Source of the DNA: Casuarina equisetifolia
Taxonomy: Eukaryota; Streptophyta; Magnoliopsida; Fagales; Casuarinaceae
Assembly (NCBI GenBank): GCA_028551475.1
Contig: CM052357.1
Span: forward strand, 21,060,451 to 21,124,450
Reading direction: 5' to 3'
DNA: 64,000 bases
Shown: one piece after another, positions 34,301 to 45,500 of the stretch
How the letters are laid out: each line of letters opens with the position of its first letter
How positions within the stretch are numbered: the first letter of the stretch is position 1
Notes under the pieces: generated by a model
The model's database searches: none
What the model saw: only the letters and a program-made list of their open reading frames with translations
What the model was told of the DNA's origin: nothing
Made by a program: the position numbers and the translations under genes

Positions 34301-37190
34301 GAGACATCTATATCCTTTGTGCTTGCTGCTGTAGCCAAGGAACACACATGCAAGTGCTTTAGTCTAGAGTTTGTTGGTGAGTGTAGTCCTTAGGCATGGG
34401 AAACTCTGTGATTCGAAAACTCTTAATGAGTGATATTCAGGCTCCTTATTATATAGTTTTTCAAAAGGAGATATATTTCCCAGTGAGATGGATGGTAACC
34501 TATTTATAATATATACTGCCGTGATAAAGGCTTCTACCCAATATTTCTTCGGTACATTTGCTTCTACCATCATAGATTTTCCAAGTTCAGTAATGTTTAT
34601 ATGTTTCCTTTCTACTACTCCATTTTGTTATGGTGTGTAAGGGCATGAAAATTGGTGAATTATACCCTTTTCTTTATGAAATCATTCATTTCCTTTCCGG
34701 TATATTCTCCTCCATTTTGCGATTGCAGGATTTTAACCTTTGTTTCAAACTGTCTCTTAGTCATTGTGATAAATTCAACAAAGATGCTGGACAAGTCAGA
34801 CTTCTTTTTCAACGGATAAATCCAGGTAAAACGGGAGAAGTCGTCTACAAATATAACATAATATTGATAATTTTGACGAGATTGAGTTAGGGAAAAACCC
34901 CATACATCACTATGCACCTTCTCAAGTGGAGTTGTGGACCTTTGTGTGGACTGTCCAAACAGTAATCGATGACTTTTACATGAGAAACAGGTAAGGCATG
35001 TACTAGGGAGATTGCCCTTTATTTTTATTAAACCCTTACTTTGTAATTGTCTTAGTAGTTGGAGATTCGAGTGTCCAAGTCTTTTGTGTCACGTACTACC
35101 ATCTGTACTTTGTTGGTAGGCCGAGTAATATCTATGATGCTCTTGAAGAGGTAGTATGTAAAGGTCACCTTTCCTATGTCTCTGGAGTAGGGTTTCCTGA
35201 GTTGTTTGGTCCTTTACAACAAAGGAATGCTTGTTAAATATAACAGAGCAAGGTAAGTCATCAATCAACTGTGATATAGACAATAAATTTCTTTTCATCG
35301 CTAGTACTACAAGAACTGTCTTGAGTGAAATTTTTCCATGGTTGAGTTCAGTAGTACCAGTATGTGTGATTTGTAGGTGATGTCCATTTCCTACCATAAT
35401 TTGATCATGACCATTGAACTTTGTAAAAGTTTTAAGTTTACCTGTGGAGTCAGTCATATGAGCAGTGGCGCCTATATCTGCAACCCATTCTTCAAAGGTG
35501 GAGTCTACCAATTGTAATGCAGCTAGTGCTTTAGGTATCTCTTCAGTTTGATATGTATGATCAAACCTTTTCCAGCAGTCCAGAGCTGAGTGTCCATGTT
35601 TACCACAAATTTGGCATGATATAATATTTTATGATGTTGGGTGAAAAGGTGTTGTTCCTTGGGGTTGTGCCAGTTCGGTTTCCTGGAGCTAGCGAGCTAA
35701 AACCTCTATCTTGTGAGGAAAAGGATGGTGTTCCACGTCCTCTGGATCCACCTCTCCTACTTCTGCCAACTCTTTGGGATATGAAGGTAGCATTTTCATT
35801 CTGGGGTGTTGACTGAGCCAGAGAATATCTGCTCATTCTAGCTTCGAAAGCTTGAAGTTGTGAAACAACTTCATTAAACTGTGGTATTGGTGGCTTGAAC
35901 ATTGCTGTACGGAAAGATTTGTAGTTCTGACCAAGGCTTTCGAGAAGTCTGAAGGTCTTGGCAGAATCTGATAGTGGTTTTCCTATTGAACTGAGTTGGT
36001 TTAATAACCCTTTGAACTCAGTTAGAAAGATAGGCAAGGTCTTGCCTTCTTTGTGGAGGTGATGGATTTGTGATAATAGATCAAACTCACGAGCCTCAGT
36101 CTTCTAAGCAAAATGGTTGGCAAGTGCTTCCCAAACTTGAGCTGAAGTTTCTAGCTCAAAAATGTGGCCTAAAGCTTCTTCTGATAGTGTACTAATGATC
36201 CAAGACTTGACTAGGGCATCACTCTATATTCAAGCTTCATAAGCAAGGTTTGAAGCAACTAGATCTCCACTTCCGATGGTTGCAACTAGTTGTCGTGTCT
36301 CACCAGTGAGAAATCCCACAAGTTTCTAGGTTTGAACGAGGGATTTTATTTGGGTCATCCAAGCTAAATAGTTGCTTCTTGCAATTTTATCGTAACAAAA
36401 TTGCTGACATTAACATTGTTGGGAAAAGGGTAAGTTATGGTAGTGGTTGTATTGGTAGTCATGGCAAGGAGTAGTAGAACAACGTGGCAATTGTCTTGCT
36501 CTGATACCAAAAAGAAATTTAACAAAGGGAAGGTGGTACGATGAAGTGGTGGGCAATTTCACGTAGATTTCTATATTCCACTTCCTCAGATGATAATATT
36601 ACAAAAGGACAACCTTTTATTTATAGAGGCTGATGCTATTTCATCTTACTGTTGCTACATTCTTTAGTACAAAACATACAAATACATATTGACTACTGGA
36701 TGGTGTCTAGACTTGTCTTCCACGGTAGTGTCCTTCCTAGCAATTGTCTTCAGACTCCTCTTCGTCAGCAGTGAGGTAGGTTTCTTCCTCTACAAGGCAT
36801 AGCAATCCGTTTCCATCTTCTTTTATTTTGAGTTGACTTAGTTTGTTGTTCTGTCCTTTTGAGCTTGAGTCACTTGCACCTTCATTTATCGCATAGTTGG
36901 TAGGCTTTGTGCTAATGGGCTTGCTTGGTACTTCAGGCTCCATATATGTTGGTTCACAGTAAAGAACATTCATATCAAAGTCTTGCACGTACTGGGCTTT
37001 CTATACTTGACTATTGTCAAGTTTATCATGTGGGAACAACATATAGAATGCCTACTCAGTTTGTGTTGCACTAAGCAGGGGCTTGGCTTCCTCTTGGACC
37101 TTTCTTGTGTTGGGTCTGCTGTTTCCTTCTACTGTACTGCTTGAGGATGGTCCATGGACCCTATGACCCCTTATGACTGCATTGCTGACA
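31340..37190 (-). mobile_element. Ty1/copia retrotransposon 'copia-3' (broken fossil) upstream of B3
   Basis: A 5.85-kb element on the minus strand. 5' LTR 36510-37190 and 3' LTR 31340-32020 (681 bp each), target duplication TAGCC (31335-31339, 37191-37195), primer site TGGTATCAGAGC (36509-36498) next to the 5' LTR and a purine tract beside the 3' LTR. Parts by minus-strand order: gag about 36.0-35.6 kb, protease about 35.5-35.1, integrase about 34.9-34.4, reverse transcriptase about 33.5-32.9, RNase H about 32.4-32.1. Many breaks. The LTRs differ at about 50 of 681 positions by eye, mostly transitions, so it is the oldest of the three large elements. Blocks 1 and 3 have the empty site. Confidence 0.93.
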
Positions 37191-37195
37191 TAGCC

Positions 37196-37450
37196 CACAG
37201 CCGAGAACTTCAGATTTTATTCGTTGGGATCGGTTACCAAAGCACGCAAACTTTTCCAATACCACCAACATGTAGATGATACACATGTTCACGTCTCTTC
37301 TACGATTTGACTTCGATGGATTCATTCGGTTTTCCGGAGTCCAAATGATGGGGCAGAGTTCGGCTATTTTGCGCTGAAGTTTTGTCGACATCCATTTTCT
37401 GACTGATCAGTACACATCGGGAGGGAATTGCGGGTGCATAAATTTAAGGG
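37196..37450 (-). pseudogene. Fragment of unidentified gene X, block 2
   Basis: Counterpart of 13196-13450, immediately right of copia-3. The C-terminal frame seen in blocks 1 and 3 is changed here (the copy reads MNPSK instead of YESIEVKS). Product unknown. Confidence 0.35.
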
Positions 37451-37929
37451 GGCATACGCGTTACTAGCGCCTTGCCACCACAGACTTGGCGCTTTGCCCA
37501 AGAACGAGCTCGACCCAAGGTTTAGCTCGTTCTAACTTCATCAAAGTCCAACTTAAAGTACAAGTTTTTGGGCTCTGTTTATCGTATCATTTTGGTTGCT
37601 AAACCTTCATTGAACTTGTTAAATTTTATAGAATATAATTTATGTCCAACTTAAAACCTGAAAACATTAAGTAATGGAACTCATTATCTTATAAATAATA
37701 TTCTTAATATAATTTTAATGATATAAAACTTATTGTCTACGTCTTAATAAAGTTTCAAACATATAACGAACTAAAAACTAAAACTAAGATATGTTTAGTT
37801 TAAGGGAAACAAACTTAATGTCTCCTCTCCATCTTACAAAATTAGGCTCTTATAAGAGCCACCTGTTACCTGGAAATAAAAAATAAAAATAAAAAGAAGA
37901 AGGAAAAAATAAAAAGAGCCACAAGTTCC

Positions 37930-38075
37930 TACTACATACCTTGAAAAACCTACAGCAGGAATAATGACTGTTACACGGTAATAGGCATTGAAGCCATCCT
38001 TAGCTTTTCACAACTTTTCCATGTCACACCAATCTCCGTTCAAATGACATAACAAAAAAGCTTTTAAGGTCAGAT
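37930..38075 (-). pseudogene. Worn exon Y, block 2
   Basis: Counterpart of 13960-14110 with a deletion of about 16 bp in the middle and other changes, so the frame of block 1 is not kept. Product unknown. Confidence 0.35.
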
Positions 38076-38110
38076 TCTTGAACAAAAAGCAAAATGTTTA
38101 AAAGTTGAAC

Positions 38111-39383
38111 TGAAGCAAACACGATACCTTTGATAGTTGAACCAAGATATTGCGTACCTTCCCCATGCGTACGCTGATTATCAGCAAGAAAAACGATCCA
38201 TCAGAATAAGACTTGGTAGCTTCAAGTTGCTAGATCATTAAGAAGCATTACTTTACATTCAATGATTATAGCCCATAGTTGACATTTTATCACAAAATAT
38301 ATTAGAAAAGCTATATATATTACCATAAATAATAATAATAATAATTAATTTAATAATTTAATTAATCTTTAACACTCACTTTACCATGTTATCTCAATCT
38401 TTCCTAAACAAACATCAACTCAACATATGAATCATTCAATTGACATGGTCGAATTTATGACTATAATTAACATGAGAGAAGAAAGCTAGCTTCGCCCATA
38501 GTCGAGAAAGAATAAATTTTCCAAACATTATTACCCCCCCCTCAAAAGCAGAGTCAAAAAGTAATGTGCGAAAATGGGTCGAACAAGAAAAGAGAATTAA
38601 AGCATGCCTTTTATGATGCTTCTAAGTTTGAAAATTGTACCCAGTTTGATTACATTGGTCCAAGTTAGAGCCATACGCAAGGGATCTATTGTTAACCCAA
38701 AAGCTAGTAACGGAAGACAACCATTCTCTAGTTCTTAAAAGAACAGAAAGCTTAACAGTTCCATTGTCACAGCAGTGCCACTATATTGGCAGCTTGGTAT
38801 GTAAAATGGTATGACATCATCCATTACCTTACTTAAAAACCTTCCATGGATAGAAGAATGATCAGCTTCTCCTCATAAATTAACTTTTAAGTAGTAATAA
38901 AAATATTAAGATGGTATTGAAGTCTATGATTAAAAAGTCATACTTCTCATATATGAAACATGGTACAAAATCTGCTCCTTATGTTGGCTGTGACGAAGTG
39001 CACTAAAGATGGAATGATAAAATTTTCACGTTACTCAAATCTTGCCTGGAAATGTTATATATATTGACAATTAATCCTCATTATCAAATAAACTTTTAGG
39101 GCAAAATAAACTTCCCCATAGATGTATCCAAGCAATTATGTTTATATGGTGGGATTGTCTTTGTAAAACTAAAGGACATGAACTAAGATAAGATATTTAA
39201 ATTCTTTAAGGAATTTCCAAGCAACTCTACAAGTTCGTGCTTCCAATATTATCAGTAGATTCTTTACTAACATTAAATTTCTCAAGTAACCACACTTTAA
39301 TTTTCTGGACATGGAACATAAGCTATCAATGTGCTGGAAGATAGAGGCCATGAACATTGCGGTTGGAGTCTATAATGGCGAAT
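38111..39383. other. Spacer between exon Y and STIG1 D2
   Basis: Matches 14157-15333. No gene seen. About 85 bp near 39170-39250 are present here and in block 3 but missing from block 1. Confidence 0.4.
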
Positions 39384-39830
39384 TCATGCATAACCGCATA
39401 TTCCATGAATACAGTAGTCCCCCTTCTTGCACTTTGTCTCGCAACCACCACAATGCTTTCTGTCGTAAAAAGGATTCACACACTTTCCCTTGCAACAAAT
39501 GTAAGAGTACTTGCACTTGCGTTCGCACATACCACAGTTCAACCGATCAGTCTTCATATTGACACATTTCTTCCCGCAGCAGTGCCGCCCCGGGCTGCTC
39601 TTCAGGCGACAAACCTGAGGAAACAGATTGCAAGTCATGTTGGCAAGCAGGTTCTGCCGTCCAAGGATATGGCTCACCCCTCGTAAAGAAGTTGCGTCAT
39701 GGTTTCCAGGCGATATGACTTGACTTTGCATGTCCGTGTCTTCTTCATAATCCTTTGAATCCGTTGCTGCAACAATGGCTACTGCAGCTAACAGAAGGAA
39801 GCAAAGGTTAAGGAGCTTCATGGCTGTCAT
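39384..39830 (-). CDS. STIG1-like cysteine-rich secreted peptide, type D copy 2
   Basis: 148 aa from the Met at 39830 (MTAMKLLNLCFLLLAAVAIV); the Met at 39821 is equally possible, and 25 further in-frame upstream codons lack a signal peptide. It has an acidic linker (DSKDYEEDTD), SLRGVSHILGRQNLLANMTC with a possible N-glycosylation site (NMT), and a 16-Cys domain (HCCGKKCVN, NCGMCERKC, ICCKGKCVN, KHCGGC, GICGYA). Minus-strand TATAAA lies at 39892-39897. This is the intact counterpart of D1. Secreted, apoplastic, role unknown. Confidence 0.92.
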   Translation of the reverse strand: MTAMKLLNLCFLLLAAVAIVAATDSKDYEEDTDMQSQVISPGNHDATSLRGVSHILGRQNLLANMTCNLFPQVCRLKSSPGRHCCGKKCVNMKTDRLNCGMCERKCKYSYICCKGKCVNPFYDRKHCGGCETKCKKGDYCIHGICGYA

Positions 39831-40021
39831 CCTTAAGCAAGGAGTTTTGGGAGGAAGAAGAAGAGTGGGGGACTTAGACATGTGATATGGGTTTATAGAG
39901 AACAATAGGTGGTGACGTTGACAAAAGGAAAATGAATATGCACGTTTTACTTTTTTGTGTGTGGTCCTGATTGGTGAGACTGCTTACAAATTACTGAATA
40001 TCTCTTAGCAGGAACTCATTT

Positions 40022-40212
40022 GCCTGGATGTAAAGAAAGCTACTCTGTATGGCCAATGCAAATACCAAAGACAACTAATTAACCCCGGATTCTTGGATAC
40101 CGGTGTGGGTTCCGCCCCAGGGTTTGGGGAGGGTAGTAGTTCACTTTTTTCCCGTTTGAAGGAAAAGGCAAATGCAGAGAATGATGAAACTGGGAGCTCA
40201 TCTTCCCATTAA
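40022..40212 (+). pseudogene. Terminal-exon fragment of unidentified gene Z, block 2
   Basis: Plus-strand frame ending FSRLKEKANAENDETGSSSH-like with a stop at 40210-40212, as in blocks 1 and 3. No upstream exons seen. Family unknown. Confidence 0.4.
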
Positions 40213-40339
40213 CTACTGAAATCCTGATAAGTCATCATTCCCTCGCTTACCTTTTCAGAAATAAATGAGATTTAAACTTTAGGTTGCATAGTAAATTCTG
40301 AGCACGTACTTCGAAAATACAGAAAGGATTGCTCTCAGA

Positions 40340-40820
40340 ATGGTACAGATTCCACGTAATGCTTCAAAGCTCAGGATATATTCTGGGCACAGTCGGATTG
40401 GGAATTGGATTAAGCCTCGCAAATGATTCCAAAGAACGCACCTTTAAAACACAACGCATTCTAAGCATCATTGTATTTGTCTTCACAACTATTCAAGTGA
40501 GTCCAAATTTCTCTCCCGAGATTAGTCGATCAAACCCATGATTTTTCAAGAGTTAACATGTTAATGGTGTCAATCAGATGCTTGCCGTTTTCTGGCATCC
40601 AAAGGAAGAAGATAAATACCACAGGTGCTGGCAGATATACCATCGTTTTCTTGGGTTTTTACTTGCATTAATTGTGTCAAACATACTTCTGGGAATCCGT
40701 AATCCAAGTCCAGCTGAAGAATGGTTATGGATTTACGTTGTAATACTCGGGGCTTTAGCTTTAATAGCCGTAGCATTGGAAATTTACAGGCGGAAAAAGA
40801 CCAAAATGCTTCAGCGGTGA
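40340..40820 (+). pseudogene. Cytochrome b561 (DOMON-type) C-terminal fragment, block 2
   Basis: First exon from about 40340 (WYRFHVMLQSSGYILGTVGL ... VFVFTTIQ, ends 40496, donor gtgagt) and second exon 40578-40820 (MLAVFWHPKEEDKYHRCWQI ... KKTKMLQR). As in block 1, the upstream helix is missing through the same 861-bp deletion. The second exon lost one codon (LGFLLAL against FGYSLVAL). The second and fourth His of the b561 core are present; the position of the third is Gln (KTQRI). Non-functional fragment. Confidence 0.85.
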
Positions 40821-42585
40821 ATGGAATTGAACACTTACCCCCAAGTTTGTCGCAATTTTTTTTTTTCATGTTTGGTCGAATGTTTGTTTTTCGGTACTAA
40901 ATAAAGATTTTTATAATAGTTCTATTTGGAACACATGATTCAAAACAAATCAGGATTATATCAAAAAAGGTATTTCCATTTTTCTTTTTCTTTTTTCTTT
41001 TTTTTTTCTTTTTTGTGTGCGCTTGTTTGTCACCAAATAGTAGGATTCTGACACACAGAAACTCAATTTTCTGAGATTTCCCTTTGGAGATCGGAAAGCT
41101 GTTCATAAACATAGACTAGCCACCGATCGTGTGAATTTAGGTTTCTAAAGACCCCATCTCACACCTCCACTTTTGGAAAGAACAAAAGTTATGCTTTTAG
41201 TGTTCTTTGTTCAAAGACAGTCTATCCATTAAATTGTGATGAAGTCAATCCACTTTTAAGTCTAAGTTATCAAGATAACAAAAAATAATAATAATAAAGA
41301 GACAAGTTTGGAGATCCTTAATCTTACTGTCTAATTGATCCAGAGCATCATAATAAAATGAGAGGAAAAATAAAAAAGGGAAGCAAAACAAAATCCTTTA
41401 TATCATATAGTGGTATTTTATTGTTCACATGCTAGCTTAGTTGTAAGTTAATAAACTTGAAATTCTTTTACTCTCAATTTAACACCTGAGTATATAACTT
41501 GAGGGCATGAGTGAGAAAATATATATATACACTAGAACTTTGTCTATTTGTATTTTTATATCTTTTATTGTTAGTGAGGAAAAGAAGCGACAATAGAAGA
41601 ACACTCAATAAAAGAATGGAAGGGAAAAGAAATGGAAGAGATTATATCAGCATCATAAGGCTGATAAAAACATTGTAAGACATGTTAGTGCCTTAGCAAG
41701 GAAGGAAAAAACAAACGATTCTTTTTTTTTTTTTTAGGTTCAAATTCTAAAGGGATTATGTTGCAGTCTCCAGGATTTGTGTTCAAAGAAAAAATGCTGC
41801 TTCTTTGTTGCAATCAGAAGAATCCCCCCCATCTCAACCATTGTCTGCAAGACACCAACAATGGAGATCGTTGAGTTCGACACAAGATTTCAAAAATCTA
41901 AACTGATTTGACGTTGTGGGAGCTCTTGCTTTCTATCGCCAACACGTAGCTCTTACTCAAAGTTCCATCTACAAGATTTACTTGCATGCAACCTCCACAC
42001 AGCCTTAGAATAATTCAAATGAATGATAGCGTCTGATTCCGGCAATATATTTTATGCATTTTCAAGTAAAGTGGGTTTGCTCCCAGCATCATTTCCACCT
42101 CATTAGTGTCCTTTGATTGGAAGGTCCCAACTCCAATTTGCTAGGGTTTGTCCATGAACCCAATTCACAGTTTTTCTTCATGTCCTCTGGAATAAGCTTG
42201 GGCTTGCAAGCAGGCCCAATTCCCGAGCCCCAGGATATTTTCTCATCTTCTGAACATCGAAGGCATAGATAGATATAGTACAAGTTAAAACTGTTGGGTT
42301 TTATTGTAAGGTTGTGTAATTGATAAAGATATATGAACTGTTTTTGAGAATGTTATGTAATGACTCAGATAAAGTGGTCAAAAATTTGAATGAAATTTAG
42401 ATTTTTTATTTTGGCCTGTAAATTCTCATATTCGTCATTCCAAAAATTAAAGTCTGGACCTTTATGTGCATCAAATGTTCAACCACAGGCGTTGAAGTTG
42501 CAGTTTTAACACTCTCCCTTTGATCTCTCCGAACAATCTGGACCAAGGAAAGGGTCGAGAGCACGTGGAGCAGAGCGGCTCTGAC
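40821..42585. other. Spacer from the b561 fragment to PROSC, block 2
   Basis: Matches 17364-19116. No gene seen; it contains poly-T and AT runs. Confidence 0.4.
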
Positions 42586-45500
42586 ATGGCCACGTCTGCC
42601 GCCATGGATGGTGTCGCAGCGGCGGCGCTCCAGCCCGTCCTGCACCGAGTCCAGCAAGCTGCCGAGCGGTCCGGGCGCGAGGCACATCGGGTCCGAGCGG
42701 TGGCTGTAAGCAAGACCAAACCAGTCTCTCTCGTCCGCCAAGTCTACGACGCCGGGCATCGTTGTTTCGCCGAAAACCACGTTCAGGAACTCATCGAAAA
42801 AGCTCCTCGGGTTCTCTTTTAGTTTTCTTCCTCTAGGTTTATAAGTTTTCGTCCTGTTCTTTATTTCTGATGTACAATTTCTCAGAGGAGGAATAAGGTT
42901 CTATGTGATACAGGATTCTTTTCTGCTTATTTAGAGGTCCCAAATTTTTAAAACTTATTTTCTTTCTGTTTTTGGGTCATCTCGTTGGAAAAAAGTGTTG
43001 GGTTGGTCCAGCCCATATTCGGGGACTTATTATTGGGTCCAATTAGGGTAATGTGGCCCTAAGGTTTAAAAGAAAAAATATAGGGTTTTTTCTTTAAGAG
43101 AAGAGGTGAGTGGCCGTCAAAAGAGAAAAGAGAGAGAGAAAAGAAAAGAGCAGAATTTCGCAGGAATTAGAGGCCCTGCGCAGCAGTTGATCAAACGTTT
43201 GATCAAGGACGATCCGTGGTCCGATTGAGCTGATTTTTTGTCAGCAGGTTCGGGATTGGGTGTTCTTCATTGTGAACGGTTGGATCGTCGTTTGGAGCTC
43301 TTGAAGTCAGCAGATTGTGGTCGAAAATCTGGGTAATATTTCTCCAACTTTTCTTGGTTAAGTTGTTGTTTACAACTTGTTCTTCACTATTTATTGGTGA
43401 TTCTATTGTTGTTAAATCAGTAAATCTTTGTCCTGTTGCTATTGTTAAGGACTTGATTGGGTTGTATCCTAACGATTGATATAGTGGAGATTTAGGTGGA
43501 CTCCGTGATCGGTCCCGTGGTTTTTTATCCTTCACATTGGAGGAGTTTTTCCACGTAGAAATTTTTTTTGTGTTGACTGTGATTTGATTATTTTTACTTG
43601 TGATTCGAATACATCGTTGGTGTTTTAGTATTTCCTCATAGGTTCAATCAAAGTGGGAAACTTTATACGTCGTTTTTCCCATCAGAGTGGTATCAAAGCT
43701 TAGGTTGTGGTTGTTTTATCTTTGGATTTGATTGAACGATGGAACTAAGCACTAACAGGATGATTAGTTTGAATGGACGAAATTATCATGTTTGGAAGGG
43801 TAAGATGGAAGATTTGCTTTATGTGAAGCGTTGGTACTTACCGGTGTTTAGTGAAACTAGACCAGATAACATGAGTGAGGCCGATTGGACTCTTGAGCAT
43901 AAAATTGTATGCGGGTTCATTCGACAATTTGTAGATGAGAATGTTTTGAATCACATTAGTAAAGAAACACATGCTCGAACTCTATGGAACAAACTTGAAT
44001 CTTTGTATGCTCGAAAGACTGGAAATAATAAGATGTATTTGATGAAGCAACTTATTAGCTTGAAATACAAAGATGGGCAATCCATATCTGATCATTTGAA
44101 TGAGTTTCAAGGAATGTTAGATCAACTTTCAGGCATGAATATGAAGTTTGAAGATGAAGTACAAGGACTTTGGTTACTTGGTACTTTACCAGAATCTTGG
44201 GAAACATTTCGTATGTCAGTGAGTAACTCTGCTCTCGATGGAATTGTCACTATGGATTTTGCCAAGACTAGTATTTTGAATGAAGAGATGAGAAGAAAGA
44301 GTCAGGGTTCTTTGTCTCATTCTGAAGCTTTGGTTGTTGAAAATAGGGGGAGAAGTCATAGTAGAGGTCCGAGAGGTTATAACAAAAGTCGAAGTAAGTC
44401 TAGATCATGGCATAAAAATGTAGAGTGCCATCATTGTGGCAAGATGGGTCATATCAAGAAAAATTGCTTCCAGCTGAAAAATGAAAAGAAAAATGGTAAA
44501 GGTAGAAATGAGAAGAAGAAAGTTAATGAAAGTGAGGAGAAGAAGGACAACAATGATAATGATCAAGTTGCAGCAGCTACTAATGAACTTGTTATTGTGT
44601 GTTATGATGATAATGTGAATTTTGCAAGCAATGAGACAAGTTGGGTAATTGATAGTGGTGCTTCTCTTCATATTACTTCCAAGAAGGAGTTCTTTACTTC
44701 TTATACTCCTGGAAACTTTGGCACATTGAAGATGGGTAATGATTGTTTGGCTAAAGTTGCAGGTATGGGAGATGTATGCTTGGAGACTCGTAATGGATCT
44801 AAGTTGGTTCTCAAGAATGTTAGACATGTACCAGAAATTCGCTTGAATTTGATTTCTACCGGACAACTTGATGATGAAGGTTTTTGCAATATCTTCAATA
44901 ATGGACAATGGAAACTTACTAAGGGTTCATTAGTTATGGCTAGAGGCAAGAAAGAGTCTTCTTTGTATTTGTTTCAGGCCAAGATTTCCAAGAACACTTG
45001 TAATGTAGTGGAAGATGGAAATGCAAGTGCTTTATGGCATAAAAGATTAAGTCACATGAGTGAGAAGGGCATGAATGTGTTGGCAAAGAAGAACTTGTTA
45101 TCTGGGATTAAGAATGCAAAACTTGAGAAGTGTGCACATTGTTTAGCTGGAAAACAGAAAAGAGTTTCATTCTATAGTCACCCTCCTTCAAGAAAAGCAG
45201 ATTTCTTGGAGTTAGTACACTCAGATGTTTGTGGCCCAGTCAACCCGAGGACGCTTGGTGGAGCATCCTACTTTGTGACCTTTATTGATGACTACTCAAG
45301 AAAGGTTTGGGTTTATGTTTTGATGTCAAAAGATCAAGTGCTAGATGTATTTAAGCAGTTTCAAGTTTCAGTAGAGCGGCAAACTGGAAAGAAGTTGAAA
45401 TGCATTCAATCAGACAATGGTGGTGAGTACATTGGACCATTTGATGAGTATTGTAGGCAACATGGTATTCAACATCAGAAGACACCTCTAAAAACACCTC

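Noticed and set aside
42406-42780. Minus-strand frames of 80-127 codons across PROSC exon 1 in all blocks
   Set aside because: GC-rich antisense shadows of exon 1. The plus strand has the YggS/PROSC motifs.
44405-44908. 167-codon minus-strand frame inside copia-2
   Set aside because: Shadow of the copia-2 coding strand.
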